64,000 nucleotides of DNA. It comes from Crassaminicella thermophila (GTDB lineage: Bacteria; Bacillota; Clostridia; Peptostreptococcales; Thermotaleaceae). The stretch covers positions 2,609,026 to 2,673,025 of the forward strand of contig NZ_CP042243.1 of assembly GCF_008152325.1 (NCBI RefSeq), in the 5' to 3' direction. Positions 16,790-32,935 of this stretch are shown piece by piece (position 1 is the stretch's first letter; each line of letters begins with the position of its first letter). Under the pieces are notes generated by a model, which did not search any database, was not told where the DNA came from, and saw only the letters and a program-made list of their open reading frames with translations. A program made the translations under genes and the position numbers.

Positions 16790-17157
16790 AGGAATACATT
16801 TAAATCTAATAGCCAGATTAGTAAATATAATTTCATTTTTCTATTTTCCATATTTTTGAATTTAGGTAGTTTAGGTAATCCCTTATATTTATGTGGATTT
16901 ACTTTAAAGTCTTTAATACTTGCAAAATATGATTTCCAATTCTATTCTAATACTTTAAAAGTCTGTTGTCTTGTATGACTATGAAGAAAATCACAATGCC
17001 AATTAGATTTAAACATCTTTTCTATATCTACATAAGATTTAAAACCATTTTCTCTCGATTCATAATTAACAATGTTGTAAAGTTTTGTTGTATGAAAAGA
17101 TAATTCTTCTATAATATTTAACTGTTTTACTGTAAAACAAGGTATGAAGTATGTCAT
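16790..17157 (-). pseudogene. TnpB (IS605 OrfB) N-terminal fragment, broken
   Basis: From the ATG at 17157 the frame reads MTYFIPCFTVKQLNIIEEL and on to a TnpB-like N-terminus ending QQTFKVLE, then an in-frame TAG (16942-16944). Beyond the stop the same frame continues NWKSYFASIKDFKVNP and KGLPKLPKFKN, typical of TnpB, and then needs a frame change to continue with EIIFTN. The RuvC-like nuclease half is absent; the sequence passes directly into the right-end scaffold. TnpB is an RNA-guided nuclease in this family, so this copy must be dead. The start overlaps tnpA in the opposite direction. Confidence 0.75.
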
Positions 17158-17567
17158 TAAAAAATACACAAACCAAGATAACAAGCCACAGTAAATATAA
17201 CACCAATTATCATATTGTTTTCTGTCCTAAGTATCATCATAATATTTTTAAAGATGAATTAGAATATGAATTGTCAAAATGTTTTAAAGTAATATGTCAT
17301 TATTATAGTTATGAACTTACCCCACAAGAGATAATGCCTGACAATGTTCATCTTTTTATATCTGCTCCACCAACTGTTGCTCCAGTAAATATAGTAAAAA
17401 AACTAAAAAGTATATCTGCTAATGAGGTATTTAAAGGATTTCCAAAATTAAAACAATCTAAATTTTGGGGTAGTGGCTTGTGGAGTGGAGAATATTATAT
17501 TGGTACTGCTGGCACAGTATCTTCTGAAACAATTCAAAAGTATATACAAAACCAAAAGAATATTTAA
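17151..17567 (+). CDS. tnpA: IS200/IS605-family TnpA transposase, probably inactive
   Basis: A 138-residue Y1 transposase (family usually 130-155) that normally cuts and joins single-stranded transposon ends. YHIVFCPKYHHNIF (20-33) is the family N-terminal signature. The HUH metal-binding motif, normally H-V-H in MPDHVHL, reads N65-V66-H67, so the first histidine is lost. The tyrosine nucleophile is kept (Y131 in IQKYIQNQ). The frame is otherwise intact, suggesting fairly recent decay. The start is the ATG at 17151, antisense to the tnpB start. No strong ribosome site is visible. Confidence 0.85.
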   Translation: MSLKNTQTKITSHSKYNTNYHIVFCPKYHHNIFKDELEYELSKCFKVICHYYSYELTPQEIMPDNVHLFISAPPTVAPVNIVKKLKSISANEVFKGFPKLKQSKFWGSGLWSGEYYIGTAGTVSSETIQKYIQNQKNI

Positions 17568-17603
17568 TTTTTAGACATTTAACATAAAAATTAAAGGCAC
17601 AAT

Positions 17604-17645
17604 TCATCCTCCGAGATAAACAACGGAGGTTTTCTTGTGCCAATT
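17604..17645. repeat. IS605 left-end hairpin
   Basis: GGCACA (17606) pairs with TTGTGCC at the far side, enclosing CCTCCG/CGGAGG. IS605-family ends carry subterminal hairpins recognised by TnpA; it could also end the tnpA transcript, since CGGAGG is followed by TTTTC. Confidence 0.6.
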
Positions 17646-17821
17646 CCTATAAAATATTTGTTTTCTATTTACAAAAATAAAATATTTTTATAAAATTATT
17701 TGTATAAATATTCATTTTTTTATCTTAAACAAAGATAAACAATATCAATGAACGTTTTTTTTATTTTTCTTCTTAAAATTATTTATCTATATTTTGTTTT
17801 CAATATTTAGGAGGGATAATC

Positions 17822-17983
17822 ATGAAAAAGAATTCTATTGAGAAAAAAGATACTTCCCTTAAAAAAAAGGATTTCGCAAACAAAAACGCTAAATCTACTT
17901 CAAACCATTATGATGTATCTATAAAAAGTAGTACAATTATGGAACAAAATAGACTTGAAAGAATCAATAGTTTCAAAAATTAG
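17822..17983 (+). CDS. Small lysine-rich protein of unknown function
   Basis: A 53-residue frame starting ATG after a near-perfect AGGAGGG ribosome site (6 bases upstream), stopping at TAG and followed by a hairpin. The protein (MKKNSIEKKDTSLKKKDF at the start) is highly basic, with no cysteine, no membrane segment and no signal peptide. I do not recognise the family. The strong ribosome site and the following hairpins argue that it is real. The upstream DNA (17750-17790) has an ATGAACGTT...TTCTTAAA stretch similar to the direct repeat at 157-194. Confidence 0.5.
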   Translation: MKKNSIEKKDTSLKKKDFANKNAKSTSNHYDVSIKSSTIMEQNRLERINSFKN

Positions 17984-17988
17984 AGAAT

Positions 17989-18016
17989 AACTTTAAAACC
18001 TATCTTAAAGTTTTTG
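17989..18016 (+). terminator. Hairpin after the 53-residue gene
   Basis: ACTTTAA pairs with TTAAAGT, followed by TTTTGTTTT. A modest but well-placed intrinsic terminator. Confidence 0.5.
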
Positions 18017-18052
18017 TTTTCAAATTCTGTTTCATTATATATCATTAAATAG

Positions 18053-18098
18053 AAGCCAAAAGCTACATTACCATTTGAGGTTTTTGGCTTAATTTTTT
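18053..18098 (+). terminator. Terminator upstream of the aminotransferase gene
   Basis: AAGCCAAAA (18053-18061) pairs with TTTTTGGCTT (18081-18090), followed by AATTTTTTAT. It lies 20-70 bases before the aminotransferase start, so it may end the preceding transcript or act as an attenuator; I see no T-box or known riboswitch core beside it. Confidence 0.55.
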
Positions 18099-18119
18099 AT
18101 TCTATGAAGGAGGTCTCTC

Positions 18120-19298
18120 ATGTTATCTTCAAAATTAAAAAACATTACGCCTTCTTATACTATAGGTATAAGTACAAAGGTAAAAGAACTAAAAAGTCAA
18201 GGACAAGACATTATTAATCTAAGTATTGGCGAACCAGACTTTTTTACACCTATAGCTGCTAAAAATAGTGCAATTGAAGCAATCCATATGAATAAAACAA
18301 AGTATGACGCTGCATCTGGATTATTAGACTTACGTAAAGCAATTCAAAACAAACTTCAAGTAGAAAACAATATTTCTTATGCACTAGACGAAATAATTAT
18401 ATCAAGTGGTGCAAAGCATGCTATTACAAATACCCTTATAGCCTTGTTAGATTATGAAGATGAAGTAATTATTCCAAAACCTTTTTGGGTTAGTTATCCT
18501 GAAATGGTTAAACTCGCAGGTGGTAAGCCTGTTTTTGTGGATACACAAAGAGAAAATAATTTTAAGGTAACCCCTCAAGATATTCAAAATGCTCTTACTC
18601 CTAGAACAAAAATGATATTTATTACAAATCCTTCAAATCCAACAGGAGCAATATATTCAAGAGAAGAATTAAAAGATATTGTTGATATCTGTCTAAAAAA
18701 TAACATTTATATCTTGGCTGATGAAATATATGAAAAAATTTGTTATGTAGATTCTTTTGTCAGCATTGCTTCATTATCAGAAGAAGCTAAAAATATAACA
18801 ATTACTATAAACGGACTTTCCAAATCTGTTGCTATGACTGGATGGAGAATTGGCTACTCTGCTTCAAATAACATATTGGCAAAAGCTATTTCTACAGTAC
18901 AAGGTCATCTTGTATCTCACCCTAGTACGATTTCTCAATGGGCAGGTGTTTCTGCTTTAACATCCTGTCAAAAAGAAATGATTGAAATGGTTCATACTTA
19001 TAAATCAAGAAGAGACATAGCTGTAGAAGAGCTAAAACAAATCAAAGACATTGACTTTATTTATCCAGAAGGAGCTTTTTACTTATTTATAGATATCTCT
19101 GCTCTTAAAAATAAACTAACATGGAGTGACAGTTTTTCCGTAGCATTCTCAAATATCCTATTAAACCAAGCAAAGGTTGCAGCTGTTCCTGGAATTGCTT
19201 TTGGAATGGATGATTTTATTCGAATTTCCTATGCTTGTGACACCAAAGAATTATTAGAAGGAATCAATCGAATTAAATCCTTTATAAAAAATCTATAA
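18120..19298 (+). CDS. PLP-dependent class I aminotransferase (aspartate aminotransferase-like)
   Basis: A 392-residue fold-type I aminotransferase, the usual length for the AspC/PatA group. It has an N-terminal LSIGEPDF motif (about 36-43), the cofactor-ring residues in NPSNPTGA (about 170-177), DEIYEKI, and the PLP-binding lysine in NGLSKSVAMTGWR (about 234). FIRISYA near the C-terminus holds the arginine that binds the substrate carboxylate. Family members transfer amino groups from aspartate, aromatic amino acids or diaminopimelate intermediates, and the exact substrate cannot be read here. The ATG follows AAGGAGG. It stands alone between the IS605 remnant and the rRNA unit of operons 3-4. 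Confidence 0.9.
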   Translation: MLSSKLKNITPSYTIGISTKVKELKSQGQDIINLSIGEPDFFTPIAAKNSAIEAIHMNKTKYDAASGLLDLRKAIQNKLQVENNISYALDEIIISSGAKHAITNTLIALLDYEDEVIIPKPFWVSYPEMVKLAGGKPVFVDTQRENNFKVTPQDIQNALTPRTKMIFITNPSNPTGAIYSREELKDIVDICLKNNIYILADEIYEKICYVDSFVSIASLSEEAKNITITINGLSKSVAMTGWRIGYSASNNILAKAISTVQGHLVSHPSTISQWAGVSALTSCQKEMIEMVHTYKSRRDIAVEELKQIKDIDFIYPEGAFYLFIDISALKNKLTWSDSFSVAFSNILLNQAKVAAVPGIAFGMDDFIRISYACDTKELLEGINRIKSFIKNL

Positions 19299-19301
19299 TA
19301 A

Positions 19302-19323
19302 AAGCCGCTCAAATTGAGCGGCT
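19302..19323 (+). terminator. Hairpin after the aminotransferase gene (first of a pair)
   Basis: AGCCGCTCAAATTGAGCGGCT is a perfect stem but lacks a T-run on this side. A nearly identical stem with a T-run lies at 19579-19606, on the far side of a repeat element. Confidence 0.5.
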
Positions 19324-19343
19324 GAACTTGTTGACAAAGTTAT

Positions 19344-19563
19344 ATTTATAAATGAATTAAAAAATAACGTTCATAAACAAATCTTTAGAGAAAACTAAGA
19401 TTCATAATTTAGAAAAATCCTAACGCACCTAATAAAGACATCCTGTCTTGTAGGATGCTAGCTTAGCGTCCATGCTAAGCCTACGGATTTTTCTGAAATT
19501 TTTCATCAAGTTTTCTTTACTAAAACTTTGCAATTACTCGCTTTTATTTTTTAATCATAATAA
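19344..19563 (+). repeat. Long palindromic dispersed element, copy A
   Basis: About 215 bases, matching the reverse complement of 61642-61863 over its length with roughly one difference per ten bases by eye. The halves are imperfect inverted repeats of about 70 bases: the outer parts share ATTAAAAAATAA and AGAAAACT, the inner parts AGAAAAATCC/GGATTTTTCT. The centre has two GC-richer hairpins (CATCC/GGATG and GCTTAG/CTAAGC). No reading frame. It looks like a miniature non-coding mobile or structured-RNA element. Confidence 0.75.
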
Positions 19564-19578
19564 TTTTATCTACAGTCT

Positions 19579-19606
19579 AAGCCGCTCGATTTGAGCGGCT
19601 TTTTTA
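19579..19606 (+). terminator. Terminator (second of the pair)
   Basis: AAGCCGCTC / GAGCGGCTT around GATTT, followed by TTTTATATT. Probably the original aminotransferase terminator or a duplicate of the hairpin at 19302. Confidence 0.75.
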
Positions 19607-19721
19607 TATTATACACAAAATTATCAATCTTTTTAAATTCATATGTGTATTATGTTATTTTGTTGTGTATAACTTATCAAATATATAAAATTTATCAACA
19701 GTATATATAGTTTATTAACAA
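19607..19721. other. AT-rich stretch with DnaA-box-like nonamers
   Basis: No gene is visible. TTATACACA (19609), the inverse of TAATACACA (19644), the inverse of TTATACACA (19664) and TTATCAACA (19692) are each one or two bases from the DnaA box TTATCCACA. The first and third form a 10-base inverted repeat. Binding is not shown; AT-rich DNA produces such matches by chance. Confidence 0.3.
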
Positions 19722-19761
19722 AATAAAAAGACCTAAAACGAATCCTTTTCGTTCTAAGTCC
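19722..19761 (-). terminator. Terminator of rRNA operon 3
   Basis: On the minus strand GGACTTAGAACG pairs with CGTTTTAGGTC, followed by TTTTTATTTTG, directly after the 5S gene. It closes the operon 4-operon 3 unit. Confidence 0.88.
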
Positions 19762-19769
19762 TTCACCAA

Positions 19770-19884
19770 ACCAGCGACGACCTACTCTCCCAAGGCGTCT
19801 CCGCCTAAGTACCATCAGCGCTGAAGGGCTTAACTTCTGTGTTCGGTATGGGAACAGGTGTGACCCCTTCGCTATTGTCACTGG
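19770..19884 (-). rRNA. rrf: 5S rRNA, operon 3
   Basis: Same sequence as the other 5S genes; followed by a terminator instead of tRNA genes. Confidence 0.95.
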
Positions 19885-19924
19885 ATTAGAGGTTGTACCC
19901 TCAAAACTGAACAATGCATATATT

Positions 19925-22996
<3,072 letters not shown>

Positions 22997-23049
22997 AGAA
23001 ATTGTATTTTATGCATTGTTCAGTTCTCAAGGTACATGAAAGATTTAAA

Positions 23050-23125
23050 TGGTGGAGACGAGGGGGATCGAACCCCTGACCCCCTGCGTGCAAGGCAGGT
23101 GCTCTCCCAGCTGAGCTACGTCCCC
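23050..23125 (-). tRNA. tRNA-Ala (TGC), spacer of operon 3
   Basis: Anticodon TGC, encoded CCA; same as the other spacer alanine genes. Confidence 0.97.
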
Positions 23126-23165
23126 AAGCTTAATCCTTCAAAACTAAACAGTGTAAGTTAAGCCT

Positions 23166-24702
<1,537 letters not shown>

Positions 24703-24792
24703 AAACTTTCGAGGTTAAAAATTATTGCTGGCTTAATTTCTTACACTGTATAGTTTTCAAAGATCAAACTTCGCTCATTAGCGACGTATTCT

Positions 24793-24821
24793 AATATAAC
24801 ATAATCAAAATATGTTGTCAA
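24793..24821 (-). promoter_or_regulatory. rRNA promoter of operon 3
   Basis: TTGACA and TATATT with a 17-base spacer on the minus strand, same sequence as at 10407-10435. It lies 42 bases past tRNA-Phe of the operon 4 cluster with no terminator between. Confidence 0.85.
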
Positions 24822-24863
24822 GCATATTTTGATTTTTTATTGAAAGTTAAATTTCCAATAAAA

Positions 24864-24939
24864 TGGTGCCCAGAGGCGGAATCGAACCACCGACACGGGG
24901 ATTTTCAGTCCCCTGCTCTACCGACTGAGCTATCTGGGC
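24864..24939 (-). tRNA. tRNA-Phe (GAA)
   Basis: Anticodon GAA, encoded CCA; same as the gene at 10478. Last of the 18-gene cluster after operon 4. Confidence 0.97.
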
Positions 24940-24943
24940 ATCT

Positions 24944-25020
24944 TGGTCGGGGTGGCAGGATTTGAACCCGCGGCCCTCTGGTCCCAAACCAGATGCGCTA
25001 CCAAACTGCGCTACACCCCG
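24944..25020 (-). tRNA. tRNA-Pro (TGG)
   Basis: Anticodon TGG, encoded CCA; same as the gene at 10558. Confidence 0.97.
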
Positions 25021-25028
25021 ATATATTA

Positions 25029-25117
25029 TGGCGGAGAGGGTGGGATTCGAACCCACGGCCCCTTGCGGAGTCACTGGTTTTCAAGACCAGCTCCTTAAAC
25101 CACTCGGACACCTCTCC
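25029..25117 (-). tRNA. tRNA-Ser (TGA)
   Basis: Anticodon TGA, long variable arm, encoded CCA; same as the gene at 10643. Confidence 0.97.
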
Positions 25118-25122
25118 AAGGT

Positions 25123-25198
25123 TGGTGACCCATCCGCGGCTCGAACGCGGGACACCTTGATTAAAAGTCAAGTGCTCTACCAACTGAGCTAATGGGTC
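25123..25198 (-). tRNA. tRNA-Lys (TTT)
   Basis: Anticodon TTT, encoded CCA; same as the gene at 10737. Confidence 0.97.
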
Positions 25199-25203
25199 TT
25201 ATA

Positions 25204-25280
25204 TGGCGGGTCCACAGGGATTCGAACCCCGGACACACGGCTTAGAAGGCCGTTGCTCTATCCAGCTGAGCTATGAACCC
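25204..25280 (-). tRNA. tRNA-Arg (TCT)
   Basis: Anticodon TCT, encoded CCA; same as the gene at 10818. Confidence 0.97.
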
Positions 25281-25285
25281 ATTTT

Positions 25286-25369
25286 TGGTGCGGGTGGAGG
25301 GACTTGAACCCCCACGCACAAGGCGCTAGATCCTAAGTCTAGTGCGTCTGCCAATTCCGCCACACCCGC
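25286..25369 (-). tRNA. tRNA-Leu (TAG)
   Basis: Anticodon TAG, encoded CCA; same as the gene at 10900. Confidence 0.97.
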
Positions 25370-25376
25370 ATATATA

Positions 25377-25461
25377 TGGTGGAGGAAGGTGGATTCGAAC
25401 CACCGAAAGCTAAGCTAACGGATTTACAGTCCGCCCCCTTTGGCCTCTCGGGAATTCCTCC
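25377..25461 (-). tRNA. tRNA-Tyr (GTA)
   Basis: Anticodon GTA, encoded CCA; same as the gene at 5003. Starts the Tyr-Thr-Asp-Val-Glu block shared with operon 1. Confidence 0.97.
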
Positions 25462-25467
25462 ATATTT

Positions 25468-25542
25468 TGGAGCTGGCGAAGGGAATCGAACCCCCAACCT
25501 GCTGATTACAAGTCAGCTGCTCTACCGTTGAGCCACACCAGC
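25468..25542 (-). tRNA. tRNA-Thr (TGT)
   Basis: Anticodon TGT, encoded CCA; same as the gene at 5093. Confidence 0.97.
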
Positions 25543-25550
25543 AAATTTAT

Positions 25551-25627
25551 TGGCGACCCGGAAGGGACTCGAACCCTCGACCTCCAGCGTGACAGGCTGG
25601 CATTCTAACCAACTGAACTACCGGGCC
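25551..25627 (-). tRNA. tRNA-Asp (GTC)
   Basis: Anticodon GTC, encoded CCA; same as the gene at 5177. Confidence 0.97.
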
Positions 25628-25635
25628 AAATTTAA

Positions 25636-25711
25636 TGGTGGGCGCAATAGGGATCGAACCTATGACCCCCTGCTTGTAAGGCAGGTGCTCTCCCAGCTGA
25701 GCTATGCGCCC
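25636..25711 (-). tRNA. tRNA-Val (TAC)
   Basis: Anticodon TAC, encoded CCA; third of four valine copies. Confidence 0.97.
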
Positions 25712-25715
25712 TTAT

Positions 25716-25790
25716 TGGTGACCCATCCGGGAATCGAACCCGGGTTACCGCCGTGAAAGGGCGGTGTCTTGACCGCTTGACCAATGGGCC
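25716..25790 (-). tRNA. tRNA-Glu (TTC)
   Basis: Anticodon TTC, encoded CCA; lies between Val and fMet as in operon 2. Confidence 0.97.
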
Positions 25791-25794
25791 ACAT

Positions 25795-25870
<76 letters not shown>

Positions 25871-25876
25871 ATGTTA

Positions 25877-25965
25877 TGGTGCCGGGGACCGGAATCGAAC
25901 CGGTACGATCTGTAAGGACCGCAGGATTTTAAGTCCTGTGCGTCTGCCAGTTCCGCCACCCCGGC
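25877..25965 (-). tRNA. tRNA-Leu (TAA)
   Basis: Anticodon TAA, encoded CCA; one base in the variable arm differs from the copy at 11239. Confidence 0.97.
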
Positions 25966-25978
25966 AAAATTGTTTTAA

Positions 25979-26054
25979 TGGTGGGCGCAATAGGGATCGA
26001 ACCTATGACCCCCTGCTTGTAAGGCAGGTGCTCTCCCAGCTGAGCTATGCGCCC
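25979..26054 (-). tRNA. tRNA-Val (TAC)
   Basis: Anticodon TAC, encoded CCA; fourth valine copy. Confidence 0.97.
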
Positions 26055-26058
26055 TTAT

Positions 26059-26132
26059 TGGAGCGGATGATGGGAATCGAACCCACGCTACCAGCTTGGA
26101 AGGCTGGAGTTCTACCATTGAACTACATCCGC
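26059..26132 (-). tRNA. tRNA-Gly (TCC)
   Basis: Anticodon loop CTTCCAA (TCC), encoded CCA. The only TCC glycine gene in the window, distinct from the GCC gene at 4923. Confidence 0.97.
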
Positions 26133-26138
26133 ATATTT

Positions 26139-26213
26139 TGGAGCTGGCGAAGGGAATCGAACCCCCAACCTGCTGATTACAAGTCAGCTGCTCTACCGTT
26201 GAGCCACACCAGC
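26139..26213 (-). tRNA. tRNA-Thr (TGT)
   Basis: Anticodon TGT, encoded CCA; third threonine copy. Confidence 0.97.
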
Positions 26214-26221
26214 TCAATAAT

Positions 26222-26296
26222 TGGTGACCCATCCGGGAATCGAACCCGGGTTACCGCCGTGAAAGGGCGGTGTCTTGACCGCTTGACCAATGGGCC
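26222..26296 (-). tRNA. tRNA-Glu (TTC)
   Basis: Anticodon TTC, encoded CCA; lies next to Asn as in operon 1. Confidence 0.97.
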
Positions 26297-26300
26297 ACAT

Positions 26301-26375
26301 TGGCTCCAAGGGTGGGACTCGAACCCACAACCTACCGGTTAACAGCCGGGTGCTCCACCATTGAGCTACCTTGGA
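26301..26375 (-). tRNA. tRNA-Asn (GTT)
   Basis: Anticodon GTT, encoded CCA; first tRNA after the operon 4 5S gene. Confidence 0.97.
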
Positions 26376-26383
26376 ACAATCAA

Positions 26384-26498
26384 ACCAGCGACGACCTACT
26401 CTCCCAAGGCGTCTCCGCCTAAGTACCATCAGCGCTGAAGGGCTTAACTTCTGTGTTCGGTATGGGAACAGGTGTGACCCCTTCGCTATTGTCACTGG
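26384..26498 (-). rRNA. rrf: 5S rRNA, operon 4
   Basis: Same sequence as the other 5S genes. Confidence 0.95.
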
Positions 26499-26538
26499 AT
26501 TAGAGGTTGTACCCTCAAAACTGAACAATGCATATATT

Positions 26539-29609
<3,071 letters not shown>

Positions 29610-29643
29610 AGAAATTGTATTTTATGCATTGTTCAGTTCTCAA

Positions 29644-29700
29644 AGTACAAAGTACATCGCCAACGAAATTGTTCATTACTTCACAATTTCCGTTGCTCAA
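29644..29700 (-). repeat. Two-hairpin family element inside the 16S-23S spacer of operon 4
   Basis: A 57-base insertion absent from the other three spacers. It contains CCAACGAAATTG and CAATTTCCGTTG arms around a short loop. The spacer sequence CTCAA occurs on both sides, which may be a target duplication. The closing half matches the repeats at 241-317 and 31373-31452. It lies between tRNA-Ala and 23S, so it is transcribed in the pre-rRNA. Confidence 0.75.
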
Positions 29701-29719
29701 GGTACATGAAAGATTTAAA

Positions 29720-29795
29720 TGGTGGAGACGAGGGGGATCGAACCCCTGACCCCCTGCGTGCAAGGCAGGTGCTCTCCCAGCTGAGCTACGTCCCC
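29720..29795 (-). tRNA. tRNA-Ala (TGC), spacer of operon 4
   Basis: Anticodon TGC, encoded CCA. Confidence 0.97.
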
Positions 29796-29835
29796 AAGCT
29801 TAATCCTTCAAAACTAAACAGTGTAAGTTAAGCCT

Positions 29836-31371
<1,536 letters not shown>

Positions 31372-31372
31372 A

Positions 31373-31452
31373 AAAATTCGTTTATTGCTTCGCAATAACT
31401 CATGACGCCAACGAAATTGCTCACCAATGTTCACAATTTCCGTTGCTTAAAA
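31373..31452 (-). repeat. Two-hairpin family element in the 16S leader of operon 4
   Basis: An insertion relative to the leaders of operons 1 and 3. It starts AAAAAATTCG, has a small hairpin TTATTGC/GCAATAA, CTCAT, and then CCAACGAAATTG with CAATTTCCGTTG. It lies between the 16S start and the boxA-like site, in pre-16S RNA. Confidence 0.7.
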
Positions 31453-31544
31453 TCTTCGAGGTTAAAAATTATTGCTGGCTTAATTTCTTACACTGTGTAG
31501 TTTTCAAAGATCAAATCACTTTACCGCCTTTCAGCGACTTTTTT

Positions 31545-31573
31545 ATCTTATCATTTTTTGTCGAATCCGTCAA
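31545..31573 (-). promoter_or_regulatory. Proximal rRNA promoter of operon 4
   Basis: TTGACG and TAAGAT with a 17-base spacer on the minus strand, followed by AAAAAAGTCG as in operon 2. Confidence 0.75.
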
Positions 31574-31621
31574 GCACTTTTTTTATTTTTTTGTTTGTGC
31601 TCTGTGTCAGCGACAAGATTT

Positions 31622-31650
31622 ATATTACCATGTTTGTCGTTTTAAGTCAA
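31622..31650 (-). promoter_or_regulatory. Middle rRNA promoter of operon 4
   Basis: TTGACT and TAATAT with a 17-base spacer, followed by AAATCTTGTCG; closely related to the distal promoter of operon 2. Confidence 0.78.
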
Positions 31651-31700
31651 CTGGTAATTTTTCCTTGTTGCTCATTGCCCCTTTGAATGGGACAAGAAAT

Positions 31701-31729
31701 AATATACCATCAAACGCATATTTCGTCAA
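31701..31729 (-). promoter_or_regulatory. Distal rRNA promoter of operon 4
   Basis: TTGACG and TATATT with a 17-base spacer, followed by ATTTCTTGTC. The third promoter in a row, each about 78 bases apart. Confidence 0.78.
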
Positions 31730-31854
31730 TATATTTTTTGATGGTATTTTTTGTTAAAATATGTTCTTTATTTTAATCTTTTAAGCATAAAACAAATACC
31801 TTTTGGTCATAATTTTAAATATATGGATTATACATTATGAAAGGAAGCATACAA

Positions 31855-32532
31855 ATGGTTATTATTTTCATAAGAACCCTATTGTTATACTTATTCGTTT
31901 TGCTTTCTCTCAGGATGATGGGAAAAGGTACTTTAAGCGAAATGCAGCCCTTTGAGTTGGTCATTATTTTTATGATTGCTGAGCTTGCCTCACTACCTAT
32001 GGAAGATACAGCCATACCTTTAATAAACGGCTTTATTTCTATTGCTGCTTTATTAATTATACAAGTAATCATTTCCTACATCAGTCTTAAGAGCGAAAAA
32101 GCTAGAAGCATCCTTTCCGGAAAACCTAGCATACTGATTAATAAAGGTATCGTTAACGAAAAAGAACTCAGGCGTTTAAGAATTAATATAAATGATTTAG
32201 TGGAACAATTAAGACTAAAAGACTATCATAATATGGCAGATGTTGAATTTGCAATCCTTGAAACCAATGGTGATTTAAGTGTAATTCCAAAGTCTAACAA
32301 AAAACCTGTTACTATAGAGGATATAAACAAAAAAGGTTCCTATGATGGCATACCTGTATTCGTTATTATTGATGGTCACATCAATAAAGAAAATCTAGAA
32401 AAAATAAACTGTACAAAAGATTGGCTTTTATCTCAATTAAAAAGCAAAGGTGTAAAGAACCCTAAAGATATCCTATATTGCTATGTAGACACAAATAAAG
32501 AAATATATATTCAAAAAAAAGTTAAGGTGTGA
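31855..32532 (+). CDS. DUF421 family membrane protein (YetF/YcaP-like)
   Basis: A 225-residue protein with three N-terminal membrane helices (about residues 1-80) followed by a soluble domain with the RPxxLINKG-like segment GKPSILINKGIVNEKELRR and the YxDI-type middle typical of DUF421. The family is common in spore formers and its role is unclear, with membrane or stress functions suggested. I chose the ATG at 31855 because AAAGGAAG lies 7 bases before it; the ATG at 31837 lacks a ribosome site. The next gene follows after 6 bases and is a usual partner in Clostridia. Confidence 0.85.
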   Translation: MVIIFIRTLLLYLFVLLSLRMMGKGTLSEMQPFELVIIFMIAELASLPMEDTAIPLINGFISIAALLIIQVIISYISLKSEKARSILSGKPSILINKGIVNEKELRRLRININDLVEQLRLKDYHNMADVEFAILETNGDLSVIPKSNKKPVTIEDINKKGSYDGIPVFVIIDGHINKENLEKINCTKDWLLSQLKSKGVKNPKDILYCYVDTNKEIYIQKKVKV

Positions 32533-32538
32533 TATTTC

Positions 32539-32919
32539 ATGAGAACACTTATTGCAGCCATATTAGCAATATTTATAATCATCGGAGGATGGTTTTATCT
32601 TTATAAAAGCATTGAAAAAAATACTTTTGAATTTATAAATACTTTAGACACTATTTCACTTAACATTCAAAAGCAGGATTGGAATAGAGCCTTTCATGAA
32701 TTTAACAAGATTCAAAAGAAGTGGAACAAAACAAGAAATCTATGGACCACATTGCTTGATCACCATGAAATTGACAATATTGATTTGTCTATGGCAAAAG
32801 CAGACCAATATGTAAAATCTAAAGACATATCCTTATCCCTTGGAGAAATAGAAACCTTAAAAAAATTGTTCAGAATTGTAAAAGAAAACGAAGCCCTTAC
32901 ATTAACCAATATATTATAA
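32539..32919 (+). CDS. DUF4363 family protein, membrane-anchored
   Basis: A 126-residue protein with one N-terminal hydrophobic segment (about 4-24) and an extracytoplasmic helical domain containing a WNRAFHEFNKIQKKW stretch and many charged residues. This matches the DUF4363 family often found directly after DUF421 genes in Clostridia. There is no lipobox cysteine, so it is probably a signal-anchor protein. Function is unknown. Its stop codon lies in the stem-loop of a terminator shared with the converging pyr operon. Confidence 0.78.
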   Translation: MRTLIAAILAIFIIIGGWFYLYKSIEKNTFEFINTLDTISLNIQKQDWNRAFHEFNKIQKKWNKTRNLWTTLLDHHEIDNIDLSMAKADQYVKSKDISLSLGEIETLKKLFRIVKENEALTLTNIL

Positions 32920-32932
32920 AGGCTTCGTTCTT
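32885..32932. terminator. Bidirectional terminator between DUF4363 gene and pyrD
   Basis: AACGAAGCC (32887-32895) pairs with GGCTTCGTT (32921-32929), with a T-rich run on each exit side (TTCTTT on plus, TTTTCTTT on minus). Confidence 0.75.
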
Positions 32933-32935
32933 TAT

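Larger units (their letters stand above)
16655..17645. mobile_element. Degenerate IS605-type element
   Basis: A divergent tnpA (+) and tnpB fragment (-) flanked by a right end with a retained 3' scaffold (16659-16770) and a hairpin-bearing left end (17604-17645). This arrangement is that of the IS200/IS605 family. tnpB has lost most of its length and tnpA has a changed HUH motif, so the element is probably immobile. The ends are estimates, as this family makes no target duplications. Confidence 0.75.
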
